DNA from: Chiridota heheva
Lineage: Eukaryota > Echinodermata > Holothuroidea > Apodida > Chiridotidae
Reading direction: 5' to 3'
DNA length: 64,000 bases
Assembly (NCBI GenBank): GCA_020152595.1
Contig: JAIGNY010003031.1
Location: 496,001 to 560,000, forward strand
Shown here: positions 1 to 64,000 of the stretch, piece by piece
Position numbering within the stretch: the first letter of the stretch is position 1
Layout of the letters: the number at the start of each line of letters is the position of its first letter
The notes under the pieces: model-generated
Seen by the model: only the letters and a program-made list of their open reading frames with translations
Told to the model about the DNA's origin: nothing
Databases searched by the model: none
Made by a program: the position numbers and the translations under genes

Positions 1-916
1 AATATCCTTATCATTAAAGATTTCCCTATCCCTTTATATGACGGGAAGATGAGAAGCACACAGGATGCAAGCAGCAGCAGGAATGTTATAATCTGAGGTA
101 CAGACATGATTATAAAAGTGATAACAAGGCAGAGACATGTCAGATGCAATAGTACATTGACCCTGGGTGCATTACAGTAAACTGAGACCTTGATACTTAC
201 ATGTATCTAATATTGCTTTAGTAAATCCTTATTATGAAAGATTTACCAACTTTCTATTCAATCACATTTAGTGTTGAACTTGTAAAATTTGACGAGCATT
301 CAAGGGTACACAACCAATCAGGCTTATTGAAAATAAATGCTTCATTTTCTTTACAAAAGCGAACCACTGAATAGAAAAGCACAATTCCATTTTTGTTCTG
401 TTTTTAATGTTTGATACACTTTCATGCAAAAACCAAAATAATTAAAACCTTGGTTCCAAGCTAATAGAGCAATTATTTCATTGCTTTACCATCTATGGAC
501 AAATTGCTGTTCAACTATTAATGCAACTAAAAATGCATCTCATTCTGTTCCAGAAATAGTTGGAAAGATCAAATAATATTTGATCTCTAGAAAATATTAT
601 TTTATGAAAATGACATTCCTATGAATCACAATATTTTGTGTGAGATTAGAAAAAATTGCATACACTTCTCATAATACCAAGCAAAATTTGTACTGCATGA
701 TGAACATAAATCCACAGGGAGATCACAATCCAGGCCCATCCTTTCCAAAAATTCTTGCTGGATCCTTCCTTCCTTTCTAAAAATTCTGTATCCCCCCCTT
801 AATATCAAAACTTATAAGTTTAATGTAATGCACCAAAGGCCAATGTTTCATGACAATGAAAATGGACCACACACCAGAAAAATGGGAAGTTCTCAGTAAT
901 AAGAAAACCCATGCAC
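1..916. other. Intron 7 or 3' flank of the AKAP9-like gene; no exon recognised
   Basis: This AT-rich stretch has no exon I can support. If exon 7 splices at 917, this is intron sequence. If exon 7 is terminal in some transcripts, it is 3' UTR, and on the minus strand an ATTAAA hexamer (819-824) follows the TGA at 893-895 by about 70 bases. A short minus-strand reading frame at 626-808 has protein-like composition (EGRIQQEFLERMGLDCDLPV), but it has no pyrimidine-tract acceptor and no resemblance I can name. Confidence 0.4.
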
Positions 917-53612
<52,696 letters not shown>

Positions 53613-53880
53613 TCTGATATCTTCCTCAAGTAGAGTAAAATTTCATTCGATTTTTGACTGCGATGAAGTAAAAAGAAAATCCCCGCTACGTGGACATTTC
53701 AGCGTCTCACTGTTCTTAAGCAAGTTTTGCGAACAGCAAAACACCGACTTTGACCTGAGGTCAATCAGATGCAAACTAAGTTAGTGTCCCCGCCTAGCTC
53801 TCACACGGCCCACGTGGCAGACTTAACGCCCAGGACTGGGTACGGTAACGCCTCCTGGCAGCGCTTTTTTAATTCAAAAC
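53613..53880 (-). promoter_or_regulatory. Likely 5' UTR and core promoter of the AKAP9-like gene
   Basis: This is the immediate upstream of the start codon and is less AT-rich than its surroundings. It contains a CACGTG E-box (53811-53816) and no TATA box at a sensible distance. The transcription start is not visible; it is inferred from position only. Confidence 0.3.
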
Positions 53881-54276
53881 TTAAACCATTTCACCAAACA
53901 CCATATCAGATGATTGTAAACTGTACATGAGCTGTTTAACACGAAATAATATCACAAATTGACGGCGGAGATTGGGGACTGGGATTTTTCCCCTTACTTT
54001 TTTTCTCGGAAAAAATATATATATCAAAAATGAAAATTTGATAATTTGTTCCTTAAAGATATGGGGTGTTCGGGGAGGGGTCAGTCCTGGAAGTTAATAA
54101 AAATTTCAAGATGATGAGGTAATATCGGACTTGAATTCATTCCAACATGAATTTCTCAGAATATCCATCTAATTTACTTTTATCAAAGAGCTCTTTGCTT
54201 TTATATATTTCTTTATGATTATTTTTTTATTTTTTTATTTTTAGTATATTCTTGGCAAGAAAGTGACATTTTTGTC
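53881..54276. other. Upstream flank: nothing recognised
   Basis: AT-rich sequence without supported features. Confidence 0.4.
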
Positions 54277-54850
54277 CAGTGGCGTATCTACGGGATCGCC
54301 TGCAAATCAGGTAAATTCCCACTTTCAGAAGTTTTATAAACTTTTTTGACACAATGGCAAATTTTCTGCTATCGAAATCACCAGAAACGTATAGGGCTTG
54401 AGTCCCTACCCGGGTTTCACGCCCAATTGATTACAAGTAAATTTCAAATTATCAAAATCACGAGAAATGTATAGGGCCTCTAGATCTTCGCTCCTAGTTT
54501 TGACACAATTTTAAGCAATTTTTTGCTTCGAAAATTACCAAAAGCGCAGGGCTTCTGACACCCTGGATTTGACACTATAGTTTAAGTAATGATTATTTGA
54601 TATTAAAAACAAGAAAAATTCAGCGGGACTTCCGAGGGCTTCGCCCTTGAGCCCCTAACAGAGTTTGAAACTTGGAGTTCACATAATACTAAGCAAATTA
54701 TGCTCCCAAAATCAGGCAAGGCTTATAGACCCTAGATTTGACAAAATATTCAGCAATATTCTGCAATCTAAATTACATAAAACGCAGGGCTTTCAGGAAC
54801 CCTGAACAAGCAGGCAGGGCTTCGCCTTTATGTAATCAGAGAGAAAGCTC
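54277..54850. repeat. Degenerate tandem repeat next to a hAT-like end
   Basis: It starts cagtggcgtatctacggg, a hAT-type terminus. It is followed by four to five diverged units with 'aaatcac..gaaa.gtatagggc', 'cctggatttgacac' and 'aattttaagcaat' at about 100-bp spacing. A possible partner end, ccacgccactg, lies at about 55836-55846, but the flanks show no clear 8-bp duplication. Confidence 0.45.
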
Positions 54851-55059
54851 TTTGATGTAATTTAAGCAATCTCCAAAACGGTGCATGTCGATTTAGATAT
54901 ATGTGCCCAGCAACGAAGAAAAATATATGAGACTGGGGGAGCCAGATTTTATCTTTTGTTTCAACAAACTTCAATACAAAAATATATGTATCTTATCACG
55001 GTCCAAAACCTATATGTAATTGGGTGGTCGTAAAACTATTGGAAATAGGCCGATTGGTA

Positions 55060-55600
55060 AAATTTGCCAAGTTTGCCGAAAATTAAAGCAAATTTCCAGA
55101 AAATGAAGAAAATTTCCTTTAAACTTCACAAAAATGAAGGAAATTTCTCAAAAATTGAACCTAGTTTCACGAGAAAATTGAAGAAAATTAAGGAAAATTT
55201 ACGTGAGATAACTTTTCAAAAATGTAAGAAAAAGTTCCCTAAATTGGGAAATTTGAGGGAATTTGAAGCAAATTTCACAGAATATCGGAACATAAAGGAA
55301 ATTTTACGAAATTGAAGAAATATTACGTAATTTCACGTAAATTTCTCAAAAATTTAAGAAAAATTCAAGAAAATGAACGAAATTGCAGGGAACATTTTAG
55401 CCGTTTCAGGTATAGAAATTTCACAAAAATTGAAAACAACTTCTTAAAAATTTTTAAAAATTCAAGAAAATGAATGAAATTGCACGAACATTTTAGCAAA
55501 TTTTATGAAAATGAACGAAACTTTACGAAAATTGAAGGAAATTTTAGGAAAATTGAAGGAAATTTTAGGAAAATTGAAGATTTCCCGAAAAAAAAAGAAG
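55060..55600. repeat. A-rich degenerate minisatellite (gaaaatt family)
   Basis: Variants of aaaattgaaggaaattttagg and aaatttctcaaaaattgaa repeated many times with poor period. Short frames rich in Lys, Asn and Phe through it are by-products. Confidence 0.75.
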
Positions 55601-55869
55601 CCATGGAATCTGACTCTTCCAAAATCAACTTGTTAGACATTCATTATTAGTGGGGGAAAAATGGTACTTGGCCCCTGGAAAATTATTGGGTAGACGGCCC
55701 CCAAGCCCCTTCCCCGCTTTATACGCTTCTGTATGTGCCCAACGTTTTACTCTAATAAACTTTTTTTTGTTTTTGTTTTGGGGGGGGTGCCAAAATGCCC
55801 ATGTCCCCTAGTGAAACATGAGACTCCACGCCACTGCTGGCATAGAAGTCTTCCCCAGATCACGGTATA

Positions 55870-56142
55870 ACTACAGTTTATCGAGTGACGACGACGGCGC
55901 CAACACTCCACGCCTTGCGTGACACTGATAAGTCCATTTCTTGTCAGCTTTGTGGGAAAGAAGGGCATATTGTCCCCTCTTGTTTCCTGTTCAGGGGTAA
56001 ACCACCAAGCAAAAAGTTTGAAGGCACTTGCTATAATTTCAATCGCAAGGGGCACATGGCTCGTGACTGTTGGGGTAAGAACAACCATTACCAAAATCAC
56101 CCTGTTAACTGGTTGGGAAACCCCTTCAATCCGACAAATTAG
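55870..56142 (+). pseudogene. Retrotransposon gag zinc-knuckle fragment
   Basis: An open stretch ends at TAG 56140-56142. It shows CQLCGKEGHIVPSC (complete C-x2-C-x4-H-x4-C) and CYNFNRKGHMARDC, where the second Cys of the knuckle is Phe (TTC). Such paired knuckles are the RNA-binding end of gag in LTR retrotransposons. No protease, RT or LTR is visible nearby, so it is an isolated relic. A host CCHC protein is less likely. Confidence 0.6.
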
Positions 56143-57773
56143 CGGAGTTTGTCGGGTGTGTTCAAGACTGAAATATTCCTGAACAAGAACAGTTTGCACA
56201 TACGACTGGTCTATATATAGCAATAACATCAGAATTCGTAAGCGAAATATCGGCCCCCGTATCAAGGGGTAATTCTTTATGTTCTTTTATCGATAATAAC
56301 ACTGGACGGAACACTAATATGCTTTTTTTCGATTTTTTTCTTTTTTATGACAAACACATATTTTGGTATAGGCCAAATCCTGCCCATGCACGGCAGTCAG
56401 AAAATACATATTCTCAAGGGCACAAAAAGAGTGTGAATATACCTCAAACGCAGAGATGGTGCAACCTGGGACACGTGCTCCCGTTTTATCAAAAGTGTTA
56501 AAGGTGCCTTTTTTTCAGAGAAGAACGGGGTACTTTTTTAGCGCAAAAAGTGCGGCCCTTTTCTCAGAGGATAGGTGAAGAAACGTGCCCTTGAACTGTT
56601 GAATTCGAACATTGAAAAACTTTTCACTTTTAAATTTTATATCTGTTGTGTTCATTGATAAAAAAATAATACAAATATCGCCCTAATAGAGACTAAAATT
56701 GTGAACTTTTACACTTATTATTGTCCCCAATAGCTAAAGACAACTTTGGAGTCAAACCGCCCTACATTTAACTGTTGAACTTTTTCTAAATACTGAAAAA
56801 GTGTTTATATCGGCTTACCTTTATTTTCCCAGCTTATAATTTGTAAAAACTATTGGATATTGCTAGAGTGTGCGAGCCACCCCAAATTTAATAAGTCAGT
56901 TAGTGGGGCATCTTTGAAATGTGCCCAGGGCTAACGATGTGGATCCAGGTCCTTGTCACATAGACTGACGCGCACTCCCTTCTTTGTAAAGTACCCCTTT
57001 ACAGAGATAAAACTTGAGTGTTCTTTCAAGTCCCATATTCTGATATCATAACTATTATATACTTTTTATTGACAGATTCAAGAAAAGTGCATAGTACCCC
57101 AATTTCAACAGTGAGTCACATGGCTAGGCTGTACAAGGCGGGCGATGGGAGCGGCCGCCCCTGTCGGCCGGTTATACCGATCTTAGTCGGGCAGGGATTT
57201 GAAATGTATGATATCACGGTACTGTTTAAATCAGTGATTTATCGGAATCATGCCTGACTTGGCGATATATCGGAAACATGCCCTCCCGACTCGTTAACAT
57301 ACTGAAAATATGATACTTGAGCACTGAACTATAGTCTGTTTTTCGGGAAGAAATTTGAAATACCATATATGTACTGTTTAAATCAGTGACTTCTCGTAAT
57401 CATGCCCGACTCTGCTAAAAATCCGGATCAAGCATGCCCTCTTGTTCGGCAGGATTTTTTACAGCATGATTCTTGGACTGTTGGGCACCGATCCGTCAGA
57501 CTCGGAGACGTCACAGATTTTGGAATAATATTGTCCAAATTTTTTCAATTGGCATGGATAATCTTCCGTCTACTTGTTTCAAAACCCAAAGATATAAGTA
57601 AGAGGTAACTATACAGGTAGTAACCTTGGTCACTACCTGTATAGTTGCATTTTTGAAAGAAAGTATTGGAGTCATGGGCGTAGGAGCCCAATTTGATTTT
57701 TGGGGGCTGTAACGACTTGCCCGAAAAATATATTCCCCCAATTTTCATCATGTTAATGTACATATCATAATAG
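56143..57773. other. Upstream flank: nothing firmly recognised
   Basis: There is no supported frame. Loosely repeated motifs around 'aatcatgcc(c/t)gact' and 'tttaaatcagtga' at 57220-57420 suggest a decayed duplication. Confidence 0.35.
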
Positions 57774-58213
57774 CAGTGGCGTAACTAGGGTTCTGCGGGC
57801 CAGGGGCGAGAGGGATACTGCGGGCCCCTTGGTATCAAGTGGGTAAAATTACTATAAACACAACAACTACGCTACGCGCCACCTTGGTTGGCGCGTAGCG
57901 TATAAAGAAAATTTTGGAAAAATGCCTCCCAGACTGCAGGAAATGGCTTTAAAAATCGAAACAAAGTTAAATATTTTTCCTTGATTTTATAGGTGTTGCT
58001 CAAATTGTTACTAATTTACAAAAATGGAATAAATATGTTTTTACAAGCTGATTTGGGCCCAGACAATAATTTTTCAACTCATGGGAACCAAAGGTGCAGG
58101 AGTCAGACTACATATTTTTTCGGGGCCTGCTGCCTGCGGACACCCTTGGGTCTAGCCCGGGTGGTTTCCCCCTGCCACACCCCCCTCCCCCTTTCCCCGT
58201 AGTTACGCCACTG
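57774..58213. mobile_element. hAT-type MITE (440 bp)
   Basis: Termini are cagtggcgtaactagggt and the inverted ccgtagttacgccactg, a common hAT end. Flanks tcataatag and tcatatagg look like an 8-bp duplication with one indel. GC-rich subterminal parts (gcgggcc) surround an AT-rich core. There is no frame. Confidence 0.75.
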
Positions 58214-58486
58214 TCATATAGGCATGCATCGGTTATAACATCGCATGCTAATTACATAAAATCATTTGCCGTGTTACCCTTCCATATTGGTTATAATTTT
58301 TGTGGAAGTCGTCACAATAATAATGATGATATAAATCTAACCATTGAAAAACACACTGGCGAATTACCAAATATATAGGTGCTGGTGCAATTAAAATCAT
58401 CAGGCATTTCATTCACGAAAAATTCCCTCAAACAGTTGTGCATGTTATGCATGAATGGTTGAATCGTTTAGCTGTCAAAAAAGTTC

Positions 58487-59510
58487 TCAATGAAAGTAAG
58501 AATTTCTGCCCCGCCTGCTTCCAAAAATATTTATAATGCCTTCCATTTGTTCTTGCATTATTCTGTTCGTAAACTCTCGTTCAATGTTCAGAATTGCAAG
58601 GTTATGGAGTCTTTGTTGCCCCACAGTCTGATAGTGTTTCGTAAATATGTTTTTAATCTGCGTAGGCCGCTGAAGGCCCTCTCGGCAGAACACGACGTTG
58701 CTGGAATAGTTGCAAGAATGCATGCACACTTATAATATGTACACAAAATGTTATGTTGGTCGTACGCGTACATATATTCCACAACATTTGCTGCAGAATG
58801 ACCAGAATCCAGAGGATTGATTTGCTTAGTTTGTTTTCTACAGTTAATGAAACTCTTCTTTTCAGCTTCGAGAATGTCTCGATCTAAATCATAATATCCT
58901 GCTACTTTATCATAACTACTTGCAGTTGTAGCTTCCTTTAATACAATGTCACCGAGGGCACAAAGTACGCTCTGGTCATCCACATCAAACCTCGATTCCA
59001 TCTCGGAGACCATTTTATCTATGCTACAAAAATAACATCGATACGATGATAATCGTATCGATAATAATCTCGTGGAGTGGTGTACTGCTGTGCTTCGCCA
59101 GCTCCTGTTGTCCCCATGAAAACCTCAAGTCGACGAGGTGGCTTACGTGCTCTTAGAAGCTTTGGTTCCTTAAAATCATAGTCTGTATCCGCTGTACATA
59201 CTTTGATGTTGTTACCGAGGAGTTCAGCTTGTTACAAACAAGTTCAAACATTTCACCATTTCTTTGAGTGTTTGTCTTGTTGCATCTGCATTCTTCTTGC
59301 CGATATTACATCCACCGTCTTTTCCTGGAGGTACTGACTAAGGCTGCTAGTATTCGATAGTATTAACTTTAATACATATGAAGCAAAAACAAACTCAAAA
59401 TCACATACAGCATTTAGAAGTGCCCGATTATCAGAATAAGTCTTTGGGTCTCGATCCTCAGATAGTGTGAGCAATGCTTGGATTATACGAGTCATCTGGC
59501 GTAGAACGGC
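58487..59510 (-). pseudogene. hAT transposase C-terminal half (ZMYM1/TTF-type-like), decayed
   Basis: On the minus strand a first fragment (59253-59495) reads SEDRDPKTYSDNRALLNAVC with VLKLILSNTSSLSQYLQEKT. A bridge (about 59030-59230: LLRARKPPRRLEVFM, TTPRDYYRYDYHRIDVIF) follows, then SEMESRFDVDDQSVLCALGD and the hATC dimerisation domain ATIPATSCSAERAFSGLRRL ... KTYLRN. The RW domain catalytic residues cannot all be placed, and stops interrupt the frame. It resembles transposases annotated as zinc finger MYM-type 1-like. It could be the source of trans-acting enzyme for hAT MITEs only in an intact copy elsewhere. Confidence 0.75.
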
Positions 59511-60202
59511 TTTGAACAGCGTTTGACATTAAGGTAGCAAACTAATTGATATGACTATAAGCTTTCCAACAAGGGCGTGAAATTAGACACTGATTTTAGG
59601 CCTTAAGCGACCGCCGGCTGGTAAAATTACCTTGTGGAAATTAGTGGGATGAAGAATTCAACCCACTGGTTCAACACCCCTTTCTTTTGAAATCGCGGAC
59701 CACTTTTTTCAAGTACCTTTTTTGCTAATTCGCGGTCCGCGTTTGTTGTGAAAATTTCCGCGATTTTCCTAACGCGGATACGTACCAACGGTTTATCTTA
59801 AGTGCCACCGCCAGAATAGGTGCCCGAAAAATTCTCAGAATATTGCCCGAATTTTCACATAAATATTTTGTTGGGGTGCAACCCCCTCCCCGCCCGCCTC
59901 CTACGCCTATGATTGGAGTATTTGGGGTATTTAATGTGTTAGAACTGCAATGCAGAAGGTCCCAAAAAGTTATGTTGTTTTACGAAGGGTCTTGGTTCCT
60001 GTTACGCGATTTTAGAAGAAAAATTGGGACCAGCGTGTTTACCGCGATGTCCTCACCGGTGCACGAATTCAGTGGCGTACAATACTGTCCCGTCAGTGAC
60101 AATTGCATCGGGCCAAAATGCATCCGTTTTTACAACTGGGAAAACATAAGTCGGAAATGAGTCCCCAAATGCGTCTTTCGTCGGATTTGCGTCCCCTTTA
60201 AC
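59511..60202. other. Upstream flank: nothing firmly recognised
   Basis: It contains gcaaccccctccccgcccgcctcctacgcctatg-type sequence near 59880-59910, reminiscent of a degraded hAT end. No frame is supported. Confidence 0.35.
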
Positions 60203-60301
60203 CCTTACTCTACCACGCGGCGATATTATCACCGTTTTGGGTACCCCGCCTTTGACCCCACCTCCCAGGCGCATTTTTAAAAACGTGCTGGTAGAGTAAA
60301 G
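60203..60301. mobile_element. About 100-bp MITE, copy 1
   Basis: Ends cttactctaccacg and the inverted cgtgctggtagagtaaag, with interior gcggcgatattatcaccgtt. The same structure recurs at 60864-60963. Confidence 0.7.
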
Positions 60302-60682
60302 GCCGTTACACACCGAACGCGACGCGGCAAGTGCTGGAGTGATCTTTTAATCAAAATTGAATCAAACAAAGGAAAAGAAACATTTTGACCTCTTGTTTTC
60401 AGAGAAGCATCGTCATCGCATGGCTATTCAGATAATAACTGCAAATTGATTGAAAGGGCCTTTCTACGCCCATTTAAGTAAAATTCGCGTTGCGACAGAA
60501 AAACGCGCCCTACTGAAGCGAATTTCTCCATAGTTTGAACAAAAAAGCATTTCTAACAAATTTTCCAGTATCATCAGAAAGCCCCAACAGTAAACAAAAA
60601 GTCAAAGCATCTTATAATATTTGTTTCCTGTATGATTCTCTAAAACATCGCTCGCCGCATCGCGTTCAGTGTGTTACGGCCT
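60301..60682. mobile_element. About 380-bp MITE with 28-bp inverted ends
   Basis: The left end ggccgttacacaccgaacgc (continuing gacgcggc) is matched, 25 of 28, by the inverse of gccgcatcgcgttcagtgtg (continuing ttacggcc). There is no frame. It abuts the about 100-bp MITE at 60203-60301. Confidence 0.8.
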
Positions 60683-60863
60683 TGGGGTTAAAACTCCTCA
60701 AAACACAAAGTTTGTAATCTTCGGGAATGATTCGCGATTGCATCTGATTAGCGGGTGCCCCGTCTTTTACCCCGCAAGAAGTGCGCCATCTACAGGGCGT
60801 AACGAGCCCGACTTTGCTGCTCGAAAGACAGAGAGACCCTTCAATAATTAGCCTGTGATTAAA

Positions 60864-60963
60864 CCTTACTCTACCACGCGGCGATATTATCGCCGTTTTT
60901 GGTGCCCCGTCTTTGACCCGGCTCCCAAGCGCACTTAAAAAAAAAAGTGCTGGTAGAGTGAGG
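60864..60963. mobile_element. About 100-bp MITE, copy 2
   Basis: Ends ccttactctaccacg and gtgctggtagagtgagg, with interior gcggcgatattatcgccgtt; direct orientation relative to 60203-60301. Confidence 0.7.
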
Positions 60964-60967
60964 CCTA

Positions 60968-61045
60968 CTGTGGTGTAGCGGTCATCATACCTGTCTACAG
61001 ACCACGAGGCCCGGGTTCAAGCCTGGGGTGGGTAGACACGCCAGT
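60968..61045 (+). mobile_element. tRNA-like SINE head
   Basis: A-box-like tggtgtagcggtca and B-box-like gggttcaagcc at tRNA spacing, resembling a Glu/Asp-type tRNA. The stem ends do not match, so it is taken as a SINE remnant. The body may extend to about 61160. Confidence 0.5.
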
Positions 61046-61217
61046 GCACCACAACTGGTTATCAAAGGCCGTGGACATTGACTTGGTTGTTGATGTTATG
61101 TCTGTCCGTACGTCGTACCTGTGTTCTAGTCCGGGTCGTATTAAGCGTTTCGTGATAGCATTTGTACTATCATAACCGAATACGCAGGCGACGACCCCGT
61201 CATCAGGTCATTGTAAT

Positions 61218-61861
61218 CAGGGTCTCTGTTTCGTATACCATAATCTCTGTTTTCGTATATCAGGTTCTCTGTTTTCGTATATCAGGGTCAATGTTTTCAT
61301 ATATCAGGGTCTCTGTTTTCGTATACCAGGATCTCTGTTTTGGTATATCAGGGTCTCTGTTTTCGTATATCAGGGTCAATGTTTTCATATATCAGGGTCT
61401 CTGTTTTCGTATACCAGGATCTCTGTTTTCGTATATCAGGGCCTCTGTTTTCGTATATCAGGTTCTCTGTTTTCGTATATCAGGGTCAATGTTTTCATAT
61501 ATCAGGATCTCTGTTTTCGTATACCAGGATCTCTGTTTTTGTATATCAGGGTCTCTGTTTTCGTATACCAGGATCTCTGTTTTCATATATCAGGGTCAAT
61601 GTTTTCGTATATCAGGGTCTCTGTTTTCGTATATCAGGGTCTTTGTTTTCGTATATCAGAGTCTCTGTTTTCGTATATCAGGGTCTCTATTTGCGTATAC
61701 CAGAGTCTCTGTTTTCGTTTATAAGGGTCTCTGTTTTCGTATATCAGGGTCTCTTTTGGTATCTGTTTTCGTACTTTGGGTCTCTCTTTTCGTATATCAG
61801 GGTCTCTGGTTTTGTATATACCAGGTCTCTGTTTTCGCATACCAGGGTCTCTGTTTTCGTA
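61218..61861. repeat. 22-bp minisatellite, about 29 copies
   Basis: Unit cagggtctctgttttcgtat plus at. Because 22 is not a multiple of three and the unit has no stop in most frames, three units give a 22-residue pseudo-repeat and long overlapping frames on both strands. These are not genes. Confidence 0.97.
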
Positions 61862-62439
61862 ACACCCATGAAAACACAACAATAAAGTGAGGCTACTCCA
61901 AAGAGAACTATAATATCACAATGAGGCTTTTTACAGCAGCACGCTCTCTCGTAGTCCCGGATTGCAAGGCATGTGATGAGATAGAATCCCCACCTTTGAC
62001 CCATGTCACAAAGGTAAGACCATTTACCACATTACTTGTATTATGGGGTTATTACATGAGACCCCATATTACACCTTACATTACCCTCTGATATCAAGGG
62101 GGTAGTGCATAGGGTCTGGCCATGAGGGTCATTATAGGAACCTATTTGAAAAAGAAAATAGCCTGCAATTATCATCATACTATAGGCGGCTATAATAGAT
62201 TTTCACATGACATTCAAAAACATTGGCGGCAAAAAATGAGCAGCCTTTTCATCACAACAAGCATGTCTGTATTCAAAATACAAAACAATGATATGCAAAT
62301 TTTGGGGCGAAATTCCCCCTCCCTTGACCCCTCCCTTGACCCCAGCTATGGCGAGCCGTACAAGCTCATTGATTCCACACATCATTGGTGCATATAATTA
62401 TGAAATCTCATAATGGGCAATGTCCGTGCTGAGAGACTA
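61862..62439. other. Upstream flank: nothing recognised
   Basis: No supported feature. A short direct repeat ccctcccttgacccctccct at about 62318-62341 is visible. Confidence 0.4.
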
Positions 62440-63095
62440 GTACATCAATGATGTAGTAGCTCAACATATGTTTTTGGGTGGGTATAGCCTCTTTTTGTTA
62501 GCGAGTAATTAAAAGTTCGGGCGCTTCTTGGACAGTAATTGAGAGGCAATTTTCATTATAGAAAAGGGGCACTTTTGTCAGTTTTGCAAAGTGGAGGACT
62601 CTTGCCTCCTGGCCCCATTTTTCTTACTAATACCATGGTTTGAGGATAGGCGGGATTTGAGGGGGACCAAGAGGGAATTTCCCCACACTCACTTTTTGTT
62701 CAAATGGATACTTTTGTATGGTGATGTGTTGTATTTAGCGTGATTTTGTTATTCCTGCCACCCTCACCCCCCTCAAACACATACTTTTGACACCCCCATT
62801 TCGGTAGACAAAACCCGTTTCAGGTTTGAGATTGGCCCGAGAGCCAGGACCAATGTTGACAATTACCCATCGCGCGAATAGGTAAAAACTGAGTCTTCTT
62901 TTAAAAATTGCCGCTTACAAAATTATTGAGGGCATGACTCCTCCCACCACGGCCCTCAATTCGGTGCCTTTGGTAAAATGACATGCTTTAATTGCGTCAA
63001 ATAAATATCAAATGTATGTAACAACTTCTATGTATTATGTAATATTTGTGCGTGAGTGGATTTCTAATTGTTTTTAAGCTTCAAGAATGACCACA
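62440..63095. repeat. Interspersed repeat, copy 2 (copy 1 at 37480-38330)
   Basis: Same landmark order as copy 1 but without its internal duplication, so it is probably nearer the ancestral arrangement. Confidence 0.75.
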
Positions 63096-63268
63096 AAATA
63101 TATTTCGGGGTGGCTACAAGCCTGTTTTTATAAGCCACTTCATGGTAACGAGCGCGCATTCCCGGAACTGATCGTGGTGTCAGATCAAGTGATGATAACA
63201 ATCAGCGCGGTACTGTCCGATCATATGTAAACCAAAGCTTTCTCTTCTTAATTCTACTACAGGATGGC

Positions 63269-64000
63269 TTTGTGACATGCCATGTGGGACCTAGAAGTAG
63301 ATGCCATGCGGGACATTGGGATGGATGGCATGTGGAACATATGGATGCGGGACATGGGGAGGGATGCCATGTGGGACAGAGGGAGGGATTCTATGTGGGC
63401 ATATGGAGGAATGACTTGTGGCACATGGGTAGAGATGCCATGTGGGACATAGAGATTGACGTCATTGAGTGATGCCATGTGGGCAGAGGGAAGGATGCCG
63501 TGTGGTACATGGGGTGGGATGGCATATGGGACATATGAGTGCATGGGATGCCATTTGGTACATCTTTAGGATGCGATGCCATGTGGTGCATAGAGACGGA
63601 TGTCATGTGGAATATCGGAGGGTGGGACATGAAGAGGGATGCCATGTGGGACAGATTCCATGTAGGGCATAGGGGGAATGACATGTGCCACATGGGTAGG
63701 GATATCATGTGAGACAGAGATGGATGTCATGTGGGATATAAGAATGGATACCATGTGGGGCACAGGGAAGGATACTGTGTGGTACATAAGGTGTGATGGC
63801 ATATGGGACATCTGAGTGGGATGTCATTTAGTACATCTTTAGGATGAGACGCCATGTGGGACATAGAGATGGATACCATGTGAAAATAGGAGGGTGAGAC
63901 ATGGTGAGGGATGTCATGTGGGACAAAGGGAGAATTCCATGTGGGGCATAAGGAGGAATGACATGTGGCACATGGATAGTGATGCCATGTGGGACATAGA
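63269..64000. repeat. 24-bp hairpin minisatellite, inverted array, continues past window
   Basis: Units of gatgccatgtgggacatag with 20-28-bp spacing are the reverse complement of the ccatgtcccacatgg array at 46757-47560. The same 6-bp hairpin (ccatgtgggacatgg) appears in many units. It runs off the right edge. Confidence 0.92.

Noticed and set aside
626-808. Short minus-strand frame with plausible composition as exon 8
   Set aside because: There is no pyrimidine-tract acceptor in front of it, and no resemblance to AKAP9/PCNT is seen; it is left as flank.
54277-55847. A complete hAT element bounded by cagtggcg and cgccactg
   Set aside because: The flanking 8-bp sequences do not match and the ends diverge after the first bases; only a possible terminus is kept.
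61162-61890. 242-codon open frame rich in Phe, Ser, Val and Tyr
   Set aside because: It is a by-product of a 22-bp minisatellite that is open in overlapping frames.

Overview
This is a eukaryotic (metazoan) genomic window dominated by one large minus-strand gene and the transposon-rich introns and upstream sequence around it. The gene is recognisable as a member of the AKAP9 (AKAP450)/pericentrin family of giant coiled-coil centrosome and Golgi scaffolds. Seven coding exons can be placed from 53612 down to 917. All are bounded by GT-AG sites and all junctions are phase 0: exon 1 53565-53612, exon 2 46076-46285, exon 3 34459-34497, exon 4 33737-33928, exon 5 23481-23543, exon 6 21342-21509, exon 7 917-7789. 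Together they give about 2,531 codons of the N-terminal part. The rest, including the expected C-terminal PACT domain, lies beyond position 1. The last exon alone is 6,873 bp.

The organism is most likely an AT-rich invertebrate animal, probably marine. Reasons: long repeat-filled introns, DIRS-type tyrosine-recombinase retrotransposons, RNase H-bearing I/Nimb-like non-LTR elements, an L2/CR1-like 3' end with an ATT-type tail, tRNA-derived SINEs, hAT elements and many minisatellites. An ambulacrarian or other deuterostome fits, but the sequence does not settle the phylum.

Layout: 1-916 is flank or the next intron. 917-7789 is the giant exon. 7790-21341 is intron 6, with small tandem repeats and then a composite DIRS-like region (9.2-21.2 kb) holding broken gag, RT, RNase H and tyrosine-recombinase reading frames on the minus strand, long tandemly repeated non-coding ends and inverted terminal repeats. 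21342-23543 carries exons 6 and 5 with a SINE and a LINE 3' fragment between them. 23544-33736 is intron 4, with two head-to-tail I/Nimb-like non-LTR elements, one an internal-deletion derivative, then an 858-bp terminal-inverted-repeat element with a 9-bp target duplication sitting inside what looks like a dead copy of exon 4. 33737-34497 carries exons 4 and 3. Introns 2 and 1 (34.5-53.6 kb) hold hAT elements with perfect 8-bp target duplications, SINEs, a 71-bp minisatellite, about 500 bp of TA repeat and a hairpin-forming 24-bp minisatellite. Exon 2 sits between several inverted repeat pairs. 53.6-64 kb is upstream sequence: a possible promoter, MITEs, a gag zinc-knuckle fragment, a decayed hAT transposase, a 22-bp minisatellite and a second, inverted copy of the 24-bp minisatellite at the window edge.

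The only host gene supported is the AKAP9/pericentrin-like gene. All other coding-like stretches are mobile-element remains or reading frames created by simple repeats. Family assignments rest on recognised motifs and recalled family sequence, with no database search.
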